A stretch of 64,000 bases of DNA, taken from contig NZ_QZEY01000017.1 of assembly GCF_003594875.1 (NCBI RefSeq), forward strand, positions 62,001-126,000, read 5' to 3'. Positions 1 through 9,861 of the stretch are shown piece after piece. Under the pieces are notes generated by a model. That model saw only the letters and a list, made by a program, of their open reading frames with translations. It did not search any database and was not told the origin of the DNA. Source of the stretch: Bailinhaonella thermotolerans. GTDB lineage: Bacteria > Actinomycetota > Actinomycetes > Streptosporangiales > Streptosporangiaceae. A program made the translations under genes and the position numbers. The stretch's first letter is position 1. Every line of letters starts with the position of its first letter.

Positions 1-3000
1 CGCGGGCCGCCGCGCCGGCCGGGCGGCCCTCGTCGTAGGTGTAGACCGTGCGGGACCTGGCGCCGATGGCGTACCCGGCGGGCAGGTCGTCCACGTCGGA
101 CTCCAGGTTGACGATGTGGACCGGGCTCAGCTCCTCCAGCTTGCGCCGCCCGGACGCGTCGAAGACGGACCGGGTGGACAGCAGCTCGGCGCGCTCGGCG
201 GCGTCGTAGCCGGTGATGGCGAGTTCGGCGAGCCGGAAGTCGGTGGTGTCGCGCTGGGACAGCTCCCGGTTCGCGGCGGTGAGCGTCCGTACGGCGTGCC
301 CGGACCGGTCGTAGTCGGTGGCGGACAGGTGCCCGCCGGGCGTCAGGACGTTGACCGCCCTGCCCGAGGCGTCCAGGTACGTCACCGTGGGGGCGAGTCC
401 CGGCGGCTGCACCGACGTCGCGGTCGCGGGCGTCGAGGTCTGGCCCCAGGACGCCACCCGCGTGGCGGTCATGTCGGCCGGGCCGCCCGCCGCCTTGGTC
501 AGCGGCACCCCGTAGGCGACGGTGGTCTTCGCCTCCCCGGCGACCTGGTCGGCGGTGCCGGGCTTGAGCGTGGCGCGGGTGACCGTGCGCAGCCGGCCGT
601 CGCTCTCGTAGGCGAAGGTCCACGGCAGTTCGCCGGGCGGGGTGAGCGTGGTGACGCGGCCGGCGGAGTCGTACCCGTAGACGGTCTTCAGGGCGGGGCC
701 GAGGCGCGGGTCCCACGCCTCGGTGAGCCGTCCCGCGCCGTCGTAGGCGTACTCAGTGATCACCGTGCCCTTGAGGGAGACGGTGGTGAGGCGTCCCGCG
801 CCGTCGTAGCCGAGGTCCAGGGTGCGCCCCGACGTGGTGATCGAGGCCGGCCGGCCCTGGTCGTAGGCGTGGCCCTCGGGGACGTACAGGTCGCCCTGCC
901 TGGTGAAGGCGGTGACCTCGCCGCGGGAGTCGGTGAGCGTGTAGGCGCCGGTGAGGGTGAGGTGCTCGGCGCCGGGCTCGGGCTTCCAGCCGTCCGCGGT
1001 CTTGGTGAACTGCACCGGCGAGCCGTCGGAGCGGGTGAGCTCGACCGAGGTGGGCGAGGTCTCCTTGAGCGTGGGCAGCGGGAGCGACCAGCCGGGGTGG
1101 CGGGAGGAGGCGGTGCGGGTGAGGGTGAGGCCGAAGGGTCGGCCGGCCGTGGTCTGGAGGCGGTAGTCGCCGGTCAGCAGGTTGAGCACGCCGGGGCCGA
1201 CCTCGCGCGTCGCCGCCCGGGTGGCGCGGCGGTCGACCACGACCCGCACCGGGTCCGACTCGGCGGGCGGGGCGGACGTGCCGGAGACCACCGCCCGCAC
1301 CTGGACTGCGGCGTCGCCCAGGTGCGCCGCGGCGTCCCAGGTCAGCCCCGAGGCCCTGCCGGACGCGGCGGCTACCGGCCAGGCGGTCAGCGGGGCGCCG
1401 TCCGCGCCCGTCACGTACGCCACGGGCAGGTCCGCCCAGGCGTCGGCGTCGGAGCGCCGGAACTGGAACCGGGCCTGCGTGAACCCCGTGCCCGTCACCG
1501 CCAGCGGCACCCGGCCGGTGGCGCGCAGACCGTCGGACGGGGCGGTGAGCGCGGCCACCGAGGTCCCCGAGCCCACGTTGAAGACGTGGGACGTCGTCGG
1601 GGAGGTGTTGCCCGCCTTGTCGATGGTGTACGCGCGGAGCGTGTGCGCGCCGGTCGTGGCCGGCGTCACCGTGACGCTGACCGCCGCCCCGGTGGTGGCC
1701 AGCTTCGTGGTCGCGCCGCCGTCCAGCTGGTAGGCGATCCACGCGGCGTCGCCGCTCGCCGGGGTCAGGGTGAACGTGCCCGCCCGGCCGGCGTCGCCGT
1801 GCCAGCCGCCGTCGGCGGGGTAGTCCGCGGAGGCGATCTTGGGCGCGGCCGGCTTGACCGTGTCCACGGTGAACGACCAGGTCTGGTACGCCTTGGAGGT
1901 CAGGGAGCCGTCGTTGGACCAGGACCTGACCGTGTAGGTCCTGCCGTTGACCAGCTTGCCGGCGGGCACGTTGCCGGTGGAGGAGAAGCCGCCGCCGGCC
2001 ACGTAGGCGCCGTACAGGTTGTCGATGACCAGCGTGCCGCCGTCGTAGACGTCGAACAGGCCGCGCACGGTGCCGCCGTCGGGGTCGCCGACGTGGTTGC
2101 GCAGTTGCGGGGTGGTGGTGTTGGTCCACTTCTTGCCGGCGTGGTCGGTGTGCGGCGAGACCCAGGTGGAGACCGGCGTGGTCGGGTAGGAGTTGTAGGT
2201 CACCGAGATGTGGGGCAGGTTGGCCGCGGCGTCGCCGGAGTTGAACCGCTTCCAGCCGTACTTGTCGGTCTCGTCCTTGGCCCTGATGCCCATGCCCGAC
2301 CTGGTCCATCCCTTGTCGGCCCAGTGCTGCGCCAGCGAGGTGACGTTGGCCTTGACCCAGCCATCGTCACAGCCCGCGTCCCCGTTGCCCTTGGTCTCGG
2401 TCGAGGTGGCGTGGATGGTGGCGATGTCGGGGCCGGGCCAGCGGGAGGCCGTGGTGGCCTGGTTGGCGGCGCCGACCTGCCAGGAGCGGGCCAGGCAGGA
2501 CCACGAGTGCCGGTTCCACAGGTTCAGCGTCGCCGAGATGATCTTCTTGCCCGCGAGGCCGGCGGTGTTCCAGGTGATGAACGACCGCGCCACCTGCCCC
2601 GCCCCGTTGTTGCCGATCTTCAGCTCGTCGGCGGCGGACTGGTCGGTGCCGTACCCCTGCTGCACGAACGTGTCGAACGTGCCCCGCACGGTCAGCGGCG
2701 GGTCCACGGTGACCGGGTAGCGGGTCGCGGGATCGTTCAGGAACGCCGGGTCGGGCGTGAACACCAGCTCATCGCCCCGCAGCCGGACGGCGACCGGCGC
2801 CCGGCGGGTGTGCTCGCCGGAGCCGGGCGCGACGGTGGCGTCCCACATCACCGGGGCCGGCAGGGTCATCGCGACCTTGCCCGCGGCGTCGGCCAGCTCG
2901 ATCCCGCCGCCGGCGGCGGCGCGCGGCTTCAGCCCCGCCGACCTGAGCCGCAGCGTGTACTCCAGCGGCGCGGACGGGCGCTGCCTGACCAGCAGGAACT

Positions 3001-3658
3001 GCTCGGCGCCCGTCCGGGTGGCCTCGACGATCAGGTCGGCGCCCGGCAGCACGCCGGGGTAGGTCGCCTTCTCGCGCTCCAGGCGCGGGGCCGGCAGCGC
3101 GCCCTTCCACTGCAACGTGACCCGCTGGGCGCCCTCGCCCACCGTGATCAGGTCGGTGTGGCCGCCGGCCGCGCGCGACCGGGAGGCGCCGCCCAGCCGC
3201 AGCCGGCCGTGGTGCCCCCTGGGGACCACCTGGCCGTCGGGGGCGGTGGTGAGGGTGATGTCGACCGGCTTCCAGGCGCCGTTCTCGCGGTAACGGATCG
3301 GCCCGGCGAAGGCGTCGACGGTGAGCGTGCCGTCGGGGTTGGCGTAGGTGGTGGTGGTCTCGGTGCGGGCCGCCGCCACCTCCACGCGCGTGCCGGTCAG
3401 GCGGGCCGACAGCCGCGCGGACGCCTCGTCCGGCGCGCTCGGCGCGGCCGCGGCCTGGGCGGGGCCGCTGGGATCCGCGGTGGCGGGCGCGGGGACCGGC
3501 GCGGTGGCCGCCGGGGTGGCCGCCGGGGTGGCCGGCGGGGTGGCCGGCGGGGTGGTCCCCGCGGTGACTCGCGCGGTGGCGGCGGCCGGAGGAGCGGCGA
3601 GGGGGAGGAGCAGCAGGGCGAGGCCGGCGGCGAGGACCCGCGGCGGGGAGGCAGGCAT
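1..3658 (-). CDS. Secreted DNRLRE/RHS (YD-repeat) protein, C-terminus beyond the window
   Basis: Read on the minus strand from an ATG at 3658 with GGAG 6 nt upstream. A signal peptide is visible (MPASPPRVLAAGLALLLLPL, then Ala/Pro). A low-complexity TPPATPPATPAAT linker follows. Around residues 320-500 lies a DNRLRE-type module (FDTFVQQGYGTDQSAADELK), then Ig-like segments, then YD-repeat units (TVYGYDSAGR, SRTVYTYDEGR) running to the window edge. RHS proteins are wall- or surface-exposed beta-cage proteins; some carry a C-terminal toxin, which would lie outside this window. At least 1219 aa are present and the gene is incomplete. The opposite strand also stays open over this stretch because of GC bias, but shows no domain. 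Confidence 0.85.
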   Translation of the reverse strand, partial: MPASPPRVLAAGLALLLLPLAAPPAAATARVTAGTTPPATPPATPAATPAATAPVPAPATADPSGPAQAAAAPSAPDEASARLSARLTGTRVEVAAARTETTTTYANPDGTLTVDAFAGPIRYRENGAWKPVDITLTTAPDGQVVPRGHHGRLRLGGASRSRAAGGHTDLITVGEGAQRVTLQWKGALPAPRLEREKATYPGVLPGADLIVEATRTGAEQFLLVRQRPSAPLEYTLRLRSAGLKPRAAAGGGIELADAAGKVAMTLPAPVMWDATVAPGSGEHTRRAPVAVRLRGDELVFTPDPAFLNDPATRYPVTVDPPLTVRGTFDTFVQQGYGTDQSAADELKIGNNGAGQVARSFITWNTAGLAGKKIISATLNLWNRHSWSCLARSWQVGAANQATTASRWPGPDIATIHATSTETKGNGDAGCDDGWVKANVTSLAQHWADKGWTRSGMGIRAKDETDKYGWKRFNSGDAAANLPHISVTYNSYPTTPVSTWVSPHTDHAGKKWTNTTTPQLRNHVGDPDGGTVRGLFDVYDGGTLVIDNLYGAYVAGGGFSSTGNVPAGKLVNGRTYTVRSWSNDGSLTSKAYQTWSFTVDTVKPAAPKIASADYPADGGWHGDAGRAGTFTLTPASGDAAWIAYQLDGGATTKLATTGAAVSVTVTPATTGAHTLRAYTIDKAGNTSPTTSHVFNVGSGTSVAALTAPSDGLRATGRVPLAVTGTGFTQARFQFRRSDADAWADLPVAYVTGADGAPLTAWPVAAASGRASGLTWDAAAHLGDAAVQVRAVVSGTSAPPAESDPVRVVVDRRATRAATREVGPGVLNLLTGDYRLQTTAGRPFGLTLTRTASSRHPGWSLPLPTLKETSPTSVELTRSDGSPVQFTKTADGWKPEPGAEHLTLTGAYTLTDSRGEVTAFTRQGDLYVPEGHAYDQGRPASITTSGRTLDLGYDGAGRLTTVSLKGTVITEYAYDGAGRLTEAWDPRLGPALKTVYGYDSAGRVTTLTPPGELPWTFAYESDGRLRTVTRATLKPGTADQVAGEAKTTVAYGVPLTKAAGGPADMTATRVASWGQTSTPATATSVQPPGLAPTVTYLDASGRAVNVLTPGGHLSATDYDRSGHAVRTLTAANRELSQRDTTDFRLAELAITGYDAAERAELLSTRSVFDASGRRKLEELSPVHIVNLESDVDDLPAGYAIGARSRTVYTYDEGRPAGAAAR

Positions 3659-3733
3659 GGAGGGCTCCGGGAGATGGGCAGGCAGGGCGACGCCCCCGCC
3701 GGGCCGCGGCGGGGGCGTCGAGTGACGCGGGGG

Positions 3734-4696
3734 TTACTTGCTCTGGCAGCTCTTCTTGCGGACCTCGCCCCAGACGATCGGCCCCGGGTACTGGATCCGC
3801 AGCGCGAAGCACTGCTTCTTGTTGGCGGCTTCGCGGATCTTGTAGATGTACTGGGCGATGCCCGCCGCGAACATCACCTTGCAGGCCAGCTTGATCCTGC
3901 TGTTCTTGGCCTTGTCACAGGCGGCGTCGGCCACCTTGACCGCGCCGGCCGCCCCGGCGTACAGCCAGGAGCCGTAGATCTGGTTCGTGAGCTTCTTGGA
4001 GAAGATCACCCGGCACATGGCCTTCCACCACTCGCACTGCAGCTTGAGCGCCGGGTCGGCGACCACGGGGTAGGCGGCGCCCGCGTGGTTGACGGTCTGG
4101 ATGAGCGTCATGCCCTCCACCCGGTACGAGGTCGGCACCGGGTTGCCGTTGGCGTCCTTGGCCCAGGGCAGGTCGATCTCGGCGAGGTAGAAGTCGTTGT
4201 TGTAGATCAGGACCGTGCCGTCGTCCTCCTCGACCTCCAGCATGCTGCCCTCGGGCGCGGAGATCGGGAAGCGGTACTCCGTGGGCGCCGAGGCGTCGTG
4301 GATGACGGTCAGCGCCCGGGCGATCTGACCGGTGCGCTGGTGGGCGAAGGAGACGCTGGGCTGCCGGGCGGCGTAGGTGACCAGGCCGGGCAGCGCCTGG
4401 TTGCCGGCGCCGGCGGCGTCCGGCACCCCGATGCCGACCTCGTTCTCGCTGACCGACACCGAGAGCGTGTGCCCGGGGTCGGTCGCGGCGGCGAAGGGCC
4501 GCTGGACGTCGCCCTCGGGGATCACGGTCGGCGGGACGGCCTTGGCCTCCTCGACGATCTGGGGGACGACCTTCGTGAGGGCGGCCAGGGTGGGATCGTC
4601 GCTGTGCGCGGAGGCCGGGACGGCGGCCAGGTTCGCGCTGACGACGGCCACGGCCGTCGCCATCGCGACGAGGAACGCCCGAGCGGAGATGCGCAT
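3734..4696 (-). CDS. Secreted protein of unknown function upstream of the RHS gene
   Basis: 320 aa. The ATG at 4696 is chosen because it gives a clean signal peptide (MRISARAFLVAMATAVAVVS...ASA) and has AAGGA 6 nt upstream; a longer in-frame extension to 4996 has no such features. The mature part contains a short YPVVADP motif near residue 200 that recurs in secreted actinobacterial proteins. A cysteine-rich C-terminal half follows (CEWWKAMCRVIF, CDKAKNS, CKVMF, CFAL, CQSK), suggesting disulfide bonds. It lies just upstream of the RHS gene on the same strand with a 75-nt gap, so the two are probably co-transcribed. The function is unknown; a partner or accessory role to the RHS protein is inference from position. 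Confidence 0.75.
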   Translation of the reverse strand: MRISARAFLVAMATAVAVVSANLAAVPASAHSDDPTLAALTKVVPQIVEEAKAVPPTVIPEGDVQRPFAAATDPGHTLSVSVSENEVGIGVPDAAGAGNQALPGLVTYAARQPSVSFAHQRTGQIARALTVIHDASAPTEYRFPISAPEGSMLEVEEDDGTVLIYNNDFYLAEIDLPWAKDANGNPVPTSYRVEGMTLIQTVNHAGAAYPVVADPALKLQCEWWKAMCRVIFSKKLTNQIYGSWLYAGAAGAVKVADAACDKAKNSRIKLACKVMFAAGIAQYIYKIREAANKKQCFALRIQYPGPIVWGEVRKKSCQSK

Positions 4697-5057
4697 GGAT
4701 GTCCTTCCACGTGCGGTGGGGGAATGCACAAACGCCGCAAACGTAAGGATCTTCGGCGGCCACCCGGGTGATCTTGGATTGATGATCAGTAAACGTTTGC
4801 CGTCGTACCGATGCCCGCACGGGCCACGCGCCGGCCCAGCCCAGGGCGTCCAGCCGGGACTGGAGTTCCTGGGTGAGGGAGGAGCAGCGGGCGTAGCCGA
4901 TGCGGCTGCCGGCCGCGGGCCGGTCGGCGCCACGGGGGATTGTGGTACGTTCTTGATCGTAAGGTGCAGCGCTTCTTGGTGAGCGTGTCGGGACATCCGG
5001 CCAGCACGACAGCCTCAGTAAGGCTGTCTGGTCTCTCAGCGGAGAGCGTGCTTCGCC
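4697..5057. promoter_or_regulatory. Divergent intergenic region (361 nt)
   Basis: Separates the secreted-protein gene (minus) from the MFS gene (plus), so it must hold promoters for both. It contains AT-richer patches around 4725-4800 and 4935-4970 (for example ggtacgttcttgatcgtaag), but I could not assign -35/-10 boxes or an operator with confidence. No gene is supported here. Confidence 0.4.
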
Positions 5058-6443
5058 ATGTCCAAAAACTTCTCCCCGCGCGCATGGGCAGTCTTCTTGC
5101 TCGTGGTCGCAGCCGATGTGCTCGACCTGCTCAGCACCACGGTGACCAACGTGGCCGCCCCCACCATCGTGAGGGAACTCGGCGCCTCATCGTCCCTGGT
5201 CCCCTGGCTCGGCGCGAGCTACACGCTCGCGATGGGCTCCCTGATGATTGTCGGCGGCCGGCTGGGAGACCGGTTCGGTTGCCGTCGGCTGTTCCTCATC
5301 GGGCTGGCCGGATTCACCCTGTGCTCACTCACCGCCGCCACGGCCACCACGTCGTTCGTCCTCGTGGCTTCCCGGGCCGGCCAGGGCGTGTTCGGCGGCC
5401 TGCTGATCCCGCAGGGATTCATTCTGCTGATGCGGGTGATCCCCCGTGAGTCGATGGGCACGGTGTCCGGCCTGTTCGGCCCCCTGATCGCGGTGTCTTC
5501 GATCAGCGGGCCCGTGGTCGCCGGACTGTTGATCGAGGCCGATCCGTTCGGCCTGTCCTGGCGATCGGTGTTCCTCCTCAACGTCCTGTTCGGCGTCCTG
5601 ATACTCGCGGTGGGCCGGAAGGCGATCCCTCGCTTCGGCGGTGACGCCTCGGTCCGTGTCCGCCCTGGTGCGGCCTTGACCCTGATGGCGGGCCTCGGAC
5701 TGCTCCTCGCCGGACTGGTCGATGGCGGCGCGAGCGAGTGGACGAACCGCGCCGTCACCGCGACCACGGCCGGCGCCGTCGTGCTGGCCGCGTTCGGATG
5801 GCAGCAGGCGCGCACCCGGCGCCCCCTGCTGGAACGATCACTGTTCACCAACCGCGGCTTCGTGGCCGGTCTGGTCTTCGGCGCGCTGTTCTTCGGCACC
5901 GTCACCGGCACCATGTACGTGACGACGCTCTACCTGCAGCAGCGCCTTGGCCTGAGCCCGTTCCACGCCGCCCTGGTCACCGCACCGGTATCCGTCGGGA
6001 TCATCGCCGCCTCCTTCACGGCCAGAAGCCGCATCGTCTCCCACGGCCGCGGTGTGGTCTCGATCGGCGTGCTGCTGTTCGCCTCGGGCATCATCGGCAT
6101 GACCGTCGTGATCGGCGCAGAGCGCCCTCCGGTACCGCTGATCTCCGTTCCCCTGTTCGTGGCCGGGCTCGGCATGGGCTGTTGCTTTGGCGCGGTCTTC
6201 GCGGTCGCGCTCGGCGATGTGAACCCCGCCCAGGCCGGCAGCGCCAGCGGAGTCCTCAACGCGGTGCAGCAGATCGTCAACGCGGCCGGCTCCGCCGTCG
6301 TGTCGACCGTCTACCTGGCCACCGCCACGCCGAGCGGTCCCTCCAGCGGCGTTCTGCCGTGCCTCCTGCTCACCTTGGCCATCACCGCCGCCTGCGCGAT
6401 GAGCATCCCGCTTCTTCCCCGCCGCGGAGCCCGCGTCCACTGA
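5058..6443 (+). CDS. MFS drug-resistance transporter (DHA2-like)
   Basis: 461 aa integral membrane protein with about 12-14 predicted hydrophobic segments. The N-terminal helix contains the DLLSTTVTNVAAPTI pattern typical of DHA2/EmrB proton antiporters (motif D1-like). The loop GGRLGDRFGCRRLFLIG is MFS motif A, and GPVVAGLLIE resembles the antiporter motif C region. It would export hydrophobic compounds across the cytoplasmic membrane using the proton gradient. The start ATG at 5058 has GGAG 11 nt upstream. It is followed after 101 nt by an NmrA-like reductase on the same strand. There is no TetR or MarR regulator next to it. The substrate cannot be predicted. Confidence 0.9.
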   Translation: MSKNFSPRAWAVFLLVVAADVLDLLSTTVTNVAAPTIVRELGASSSLVPWLGASYTLAMGSLMIVGGRLGDRFGCRRLFLIGLAGFTLCSLTAATATTSFVLVASRAGQGVFGGLLIPQGFILLMRVIPRESMGTVSGLFGPLIAVSSISGPVVAGLLIEADPFGLSWRSVFLLNVLFGVLILAVGRKAIPRFGGDASVRVRPGAALTLMAGLGLLLAGLVDGGASEWTNRAVTATTAGAVVLAAFGWQQARTRRPLLERSLFTNRGFVAGLVFGALFFGTVTGTMYVTTLYLQQRLGLSPFHAALVTAPVSVGIIAASFTARSRIVSHGRGVVSIGVLLFASGIIGMTVVIGAERPPVPLISVPLFVAGLGMGCCFGAVFAVALGDVNPAQAGSASGVLNAVQQIVNAAGSAVVSTVYLATATPSGPSSGVLPCLLLTLAITAACAMSIPLLPRRGARVH

Positions 6444-6544
6444 GCCTTGCACGGCGCTGAACGGCCAACGCCGGGCCGAGGGCCATTCCCCGTGCCTCCC
6501 TCTGCCGATCCGAGCCCATCCATACCATCCCAAGGAGTATTTCC

Positions 6545-7381
6545 ATGATTCTCATCACCGGAGGCCGCGGCGCGGTCGCCACCCATCTGCTCACCCTGCT
6601 GCGGCGGGCCGGTCACCCCGTGCGCGTCGCCTCCAGCAACCCCGGCGAACTCCACGTCCCCGAGGGCGTCGCAGCCGTCACCTGCAACCTCAGGAACCCG
6701 GCCACCTTCCCGGCCGCTCTCCGCGGGGTCAGCGAGGTCTTCTTGTACGCCGAGGCGTCGCACATCGCCGAGTTCATCGACGCCGCCGCTACAGCGGGCG
6801 TCGAGCACGTGGTCCTGCTGTCTTCCGCCGGCGTCCTGGAACCGCACGCGGCCGACGACCCGCTGGCCAAATCCCACCTCGACGTCGAGACCGCCCTGCT
6901 GAGCTCGCCGCTCACCAGCACGTTCCTGCGCCCCGGCTCCTTCGCCGCCAACGCGGGCGCCTGGGCCTGGCCGATCAAGGCCGGCCGCCCGGTGAGCCTG
7001 CCCTACCCGGGCTCCTACACCGACCCCATCCACGAACGGGACATCGCCGAGGCCGCCTTCACCGTGCTCACCGACCCACGTCACCAAGGGAGGCACCTCC
7101 ACCTGACCGGCCCGCAAACCCTGACCTTCAGCGAACAGATCGACCAGCTCTCCGCGACCATCGGCCGGCCGATCACCGTCAACCACGTCACCCGCGAGGA
7201 ATGGAAGCGGGAAATGGCCCATTACATCCCTGGGCCCTACGCGGACGCCCTGCTCGACTACTGGCACGCCTACGACGGCCGCCCCGTGCCTGTCACCGAT
7301 ACCGTCGAACGGGTCACCGGCCACCCTGCCCGCACGTTCGCCACCTGGGCCCGGGACCACGCCGGCGACTTCGCCGAGTAG
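6545..7381 (+). CDS. NmrA-like NAD(P)-binding oxidoreductase
   Basis: 278 aa. The Rossmann motif is at the very N-terminus (MILITGGRGAVATHLL), followed by VRVASSNP, the region that decides NADP binding. LRPGSFAAN is a signature of atypical SDR/NmrA proteins. The Tyr-x3-Lys active site of classical SDRs is not evident, which fits a redox sensor or a quinone or flavin-type reductase. The start has an excellent ribosome site (AAGGAG, 8 nt before ATG). It follows the MFS gene on the same strand and may share its transcript. Confidence 0.85.
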   Translation: MILITGGRGAVATHLLTLLRRAGHPVRVASSNPGELHVPEGVAAVTCNLRNPATFPAALRGVSEVFLYAEASHIAEFIDAAATAGVEHVVLLSSAGVLEPHAADDPLAKSHLDVETALLSSPLTSTFLRPGSFAANAGAWAWPIKAGRPVSLPYPGSYTDPIHERDIAEAAFTVLTDPRHQGRHLHLTGPQTLTFSEQIDQLSATIGRPITVNHVTREEWKREMAHYIPGPYADALLDYWHAYDGRPVPVTDTVERVTGHPARTFATWARDHAGDFAE

Positions 7382-7774
7382 ACCTCCAGCAGCACGCCTC
7401 GGCCGGCGAGCCGATCATCGACCGCGGGCGGCGTCACCCCAGCCGGCAGGTACTTGCGAGAGATGCACAGTGGCCTGCCCTGGCGGGGCGCCGGCCGCGC
7501 CGGTCACGCTCCCGCCCCGCGGTTCCAGGATGTGGGCGAGGAGGTCGAGGCCGGGTGGGGGTTGAGTGAGCGTCGCGCTTGTTTGGTACTCCCGCGGTCA
7601 GGGGGCTCACGGATCGAGCAGGACGGGCAGCGGCCCCTTTCCGCCGTAGTCCGGCCGCCCCCTAGAAAGCGCCGCCGGAGACGTCGTCGCGCTGCCCGGC
7701 TCGCCCCGGTGGACGCGTGGCCGACGGGCCGGTCGCTGGCGGCCCCGGCCGGTGCCGTGACGGTGAGGGCCGCT
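7382..7774. other. Intergenic stretch before the RNase gene; no supported gene
   Basis: About 390 nt. Open frames cross it in several registers but none shows a recognisable domain or ribosome site. A minus-strand frame near 7440-7480 reads RPLCISRKYLPAGVTP and looks protein-like, so a degraded gene remnant is possible. It probably contains the promoter of the RNase gene. Confidence 0.3.
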
Positions 7775-9730
7775 ATGAGGAATCCACATCACTCACGAAC
7801 CAAGGCCCCCACGCGGGGCCGGCGGCGGGCCGGCGCCTCACGGCAGCCGCCCACGCCCGTCATCGGCACCTTCCGCCCGCACCCGCGCGGCGCCGGCGTC
7901 GTGGAGTTCGCCGACACCGGCGCCCGCGGCTACGTGCTGCCGGGTGCGCCCAACCTCCTGGACGGCGACACCGTGCTCGCCGAGATCAGCCCCGATCGCG
8001 GGGACCGGATCCCGGGCGGCCGCATCACCCTGGTACGGCGGAGCACCCGCATGCTGGCCGGGCAGGCCGAGGAGCAGGACGGCCGGCTCGTCCTGCGGGT
8101 GGATCCGCACCTGGGGCACGGCGTGTGGCCGCTGCTCGGCCCGGCGTCCCCGGGCGACAGCGTGATCGCCGAGCTGACCGAGGACGACGCCGCCGCGCGC
8201 GTCCTGCGCGCCTGGCCCGACCCGGCCGAGCCCGAGGCGCTGCGCGCCCGCGTCCTGGTCCGCAACCGCATCCCCGCCTCCCCTCCGCGGCTGCCGCCCG
8301 AACCGGCCCGCCCGCCGTACGGCGGCGCGGCGCCCGCATCCGGGCCGCCGCAGGGCCGCCGCGACCTGCGGCACCTGACCGTCTTCACGATCGACGCCGA
8401 CCACTCGCGCGACCTGGACGACGCCCTGTCGGTGGCTCCGGCCGCCGAGGACGGCGCCATCCGGGTCCTGGTGCACATCGCCGACGTCACGGCGCACGTC
8501 CCCGCCGGATCCGTGCTCGACGAGCAGGCCCGGGACGTCGCCACCAGCGTCTACCTGCCCGGGTGGACGCGGCCGATGCTGCCGGCGGAGCTGAGCGAGG
8601 ACCGGCTGTCGCTGCTGCCCGGTCAGGACCGGGACGTGCTGACGGTGGAGATGCGCGTCGACCAGACCGGGGACATCACCGCGACCGACATCTACCCGGC
8701 GGTGATCCGCTCGCGGCGCCGCCTCAACTACGGGGTGGCCGCGCGGATCCTCACCGAGGCCGACCCGGAGGCGGCCGACCCCGAGATCGTGGAGGCGCTG
8801 CGGTGGCTGCGCACCGCCGGGGCGCGGCTCGGGCTGCGCCGCTCCCGCAGGGGCGGGCTGGAGGCCTGGCGGATCGACCATGACGCCGACGGTGGCAGGT
8901 CCCGGCACGAGGCGTCCCACCTGCTGATCGAGCGGCTGATGGTGGCCACCAACGAGGCGGTGGCCGCCTGGCTGATCGCCCGCGGCATGCCGGGGGTGTT
9001 CCGCACCCACCCCGCCCCGGGACCGGAGGCCACCGCCGAACTGGAGGCGTTCTGCCGCGCCGCCGGATATCTGCCGGCGTTCGGTGGCCAGATCACCCCG
9101 CTGGGCCTGGCCGGCCTGGCCGCGCAACTGGACGCCAGCCCCGGCGACAAGGCCGCGGCGGGCATCTGGGACGTGCTGCTGTCACGCCTGGGCCGCGCCC
9201 GCTACCGGCCGGCGCCCGAGCCGCACTTCGGCCTCGCCTCGCAGGCCTACCTGCACTTCACCTCCCCGCTGCGGCGCTACGCCGACATGGCGGTGCATCG
9301 CATCGTGCACGCCTTCCTGGCCGGCGAACGCGACCCGGCCCGCTTTCCCTCGGGCACAGAGCTGGAGGCCCTATGCCATCACCTGACCGGAGCCTCCGCC
9401 CGCGCCGCGGCGGCCGAGGCGCAGATGCGCCGCGCGCTCAAGCTCGTGGAGCTGGGCGCGGCCGGGGACGGGACGTTCAGCGGCCGCGTCAGCAAGGTCA
9501 GCGGCAACGGCCTGCTCGTCCGGCTGGACGGCCACGGCCTGACCGGGCTCATCTCCTCGCGGGACGCGGCCCGGCACGGCGTGCGGCACAGCCTGGGCCA
9601 GCGGATCTGGGTCCGGGTCAAGAACGCCGATCCGATGGCGGGCGAGCTGGACCTGCTGCCCGCCCCCGACCCCGGCGGCGTCCGCCCGCCCGGCACGGGC
9701 GACACCGGGCCGCGGCACAGCGGAAGCTGA
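7775..9730 (+). CDS. RNase II/R family 3'-5' exoribonuclease
   Basis: 651 aa from ATG 7775 (an upstream extension to 7454 is low-complexity and arginine-rich, so unlikely). Residues about 20-180 look like an OB/cold-shock region (FRPHPRGAGVVEFADTG). The RNB catalytic domain follows with the Mg-binding motif TIDADHSRDLDDALS near residue 200 and the C-terminal signature FTSPLRRYADMAVHR near 500. An S1 domain closes the protein (GTFSGRVSKVSGNGLLVRLD). All four catalytic aspartates of the IDxxxxxDxDDA motif are present, so it should degrade RNA processively 3' to 5'. It stands alone, with no smpB or ssrA beside it as often found for rnr. The transcript ends in a perfect hairpin. Confidence 0.9.
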   Translation: MRNPHHSRTKAPTRGRRRAGASRQPPTPVIGTFRPHPRGAGVVEFADTGARGYVLPGAPNLLDGDTVLAEISPDRGDRIPGGRITLVRRSTRMLAGQAEEQDGRLVLRVDPHLGHGVWPLLGPASPGDSVIAELTEDDAAARVLRAWPDPAEPEALRARVLVRNRIPASPPRLPPEPARPPYGGAAPASGPPQGRRDLRHLTVFTIDADHSRDLDDALSVAPAAEDGAIRVLVHIADVTAHVPAGSVLDEQARDVATSVYLPGWTRPMLPAELSEDRLSLLPGQDRDVLTVEMRVDQTGDITATDIYPAVIRSRRRLNYGVAARILTEADPEAADPEIVEALRWLRTAGARLGLRRSRRGGLEAWRIDHDADGGRSRHEASHLLIERLMVATNEAVAAWLIARGMPGVFRTHPAPGPEATAELEAFCRAAGYLPAFGGQITPLGLAGLAAQLDASPGDKAAAGIWDVLLSRLGRARYRPAPEPHFGLASQAYLHFTSPLRRYADMAVHRIVHAFLAGERDPARFPSGTELEALCHHLTGASARAAAAEAQMRRALKLVELGAAGDGTFSGRVSKVSGNGLLVRLDGHGLTGLISSRDAARHGVRHSLGQRIWVRVKNADPMAGELDLLPAPDPGGVRPPGTGDTGPRHSGS

Positions 9731-9746
9731 TCCGGCGGCCCCCTTC

Positions 9747-9770
9747 AGCCCCAGGCGCGCGCCTGGGGCT
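9747..9770 (+). terminator. Perfect hairpin terminator after the RNase gene
   Basis: AGCCCCAGGCGC/GCGCCTGGGGCT, a 24-nt perfect palindrome starting 16 nt after the stop codon, followed by TTCG. It belongs to a hairpin family with a CCCAGGC/GCCTGGG core that recurs elsewhere in the window. Confidence 0.75.
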
Positions 9771-9861
9771 TTCGCCCGCACGGACGTCCCCTGGGACGGA
9801 CGCGGCCTCGCGCGGCGGGCCACGGCCTGCCGATCGGCGGCCCGTGCTCACGGTAGCCGCC

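Noticed and set aside
116-4771. Very long plus-strand open frame (over 1500 codons) opposite the RHS and secreted-protein genes
   Set aside because: Arg/Gly/Val-rich without any domain; the minus strand has signal peptides, DNRLRE and YD repeats in frame, and the opposite frame is open only because of GC bias.
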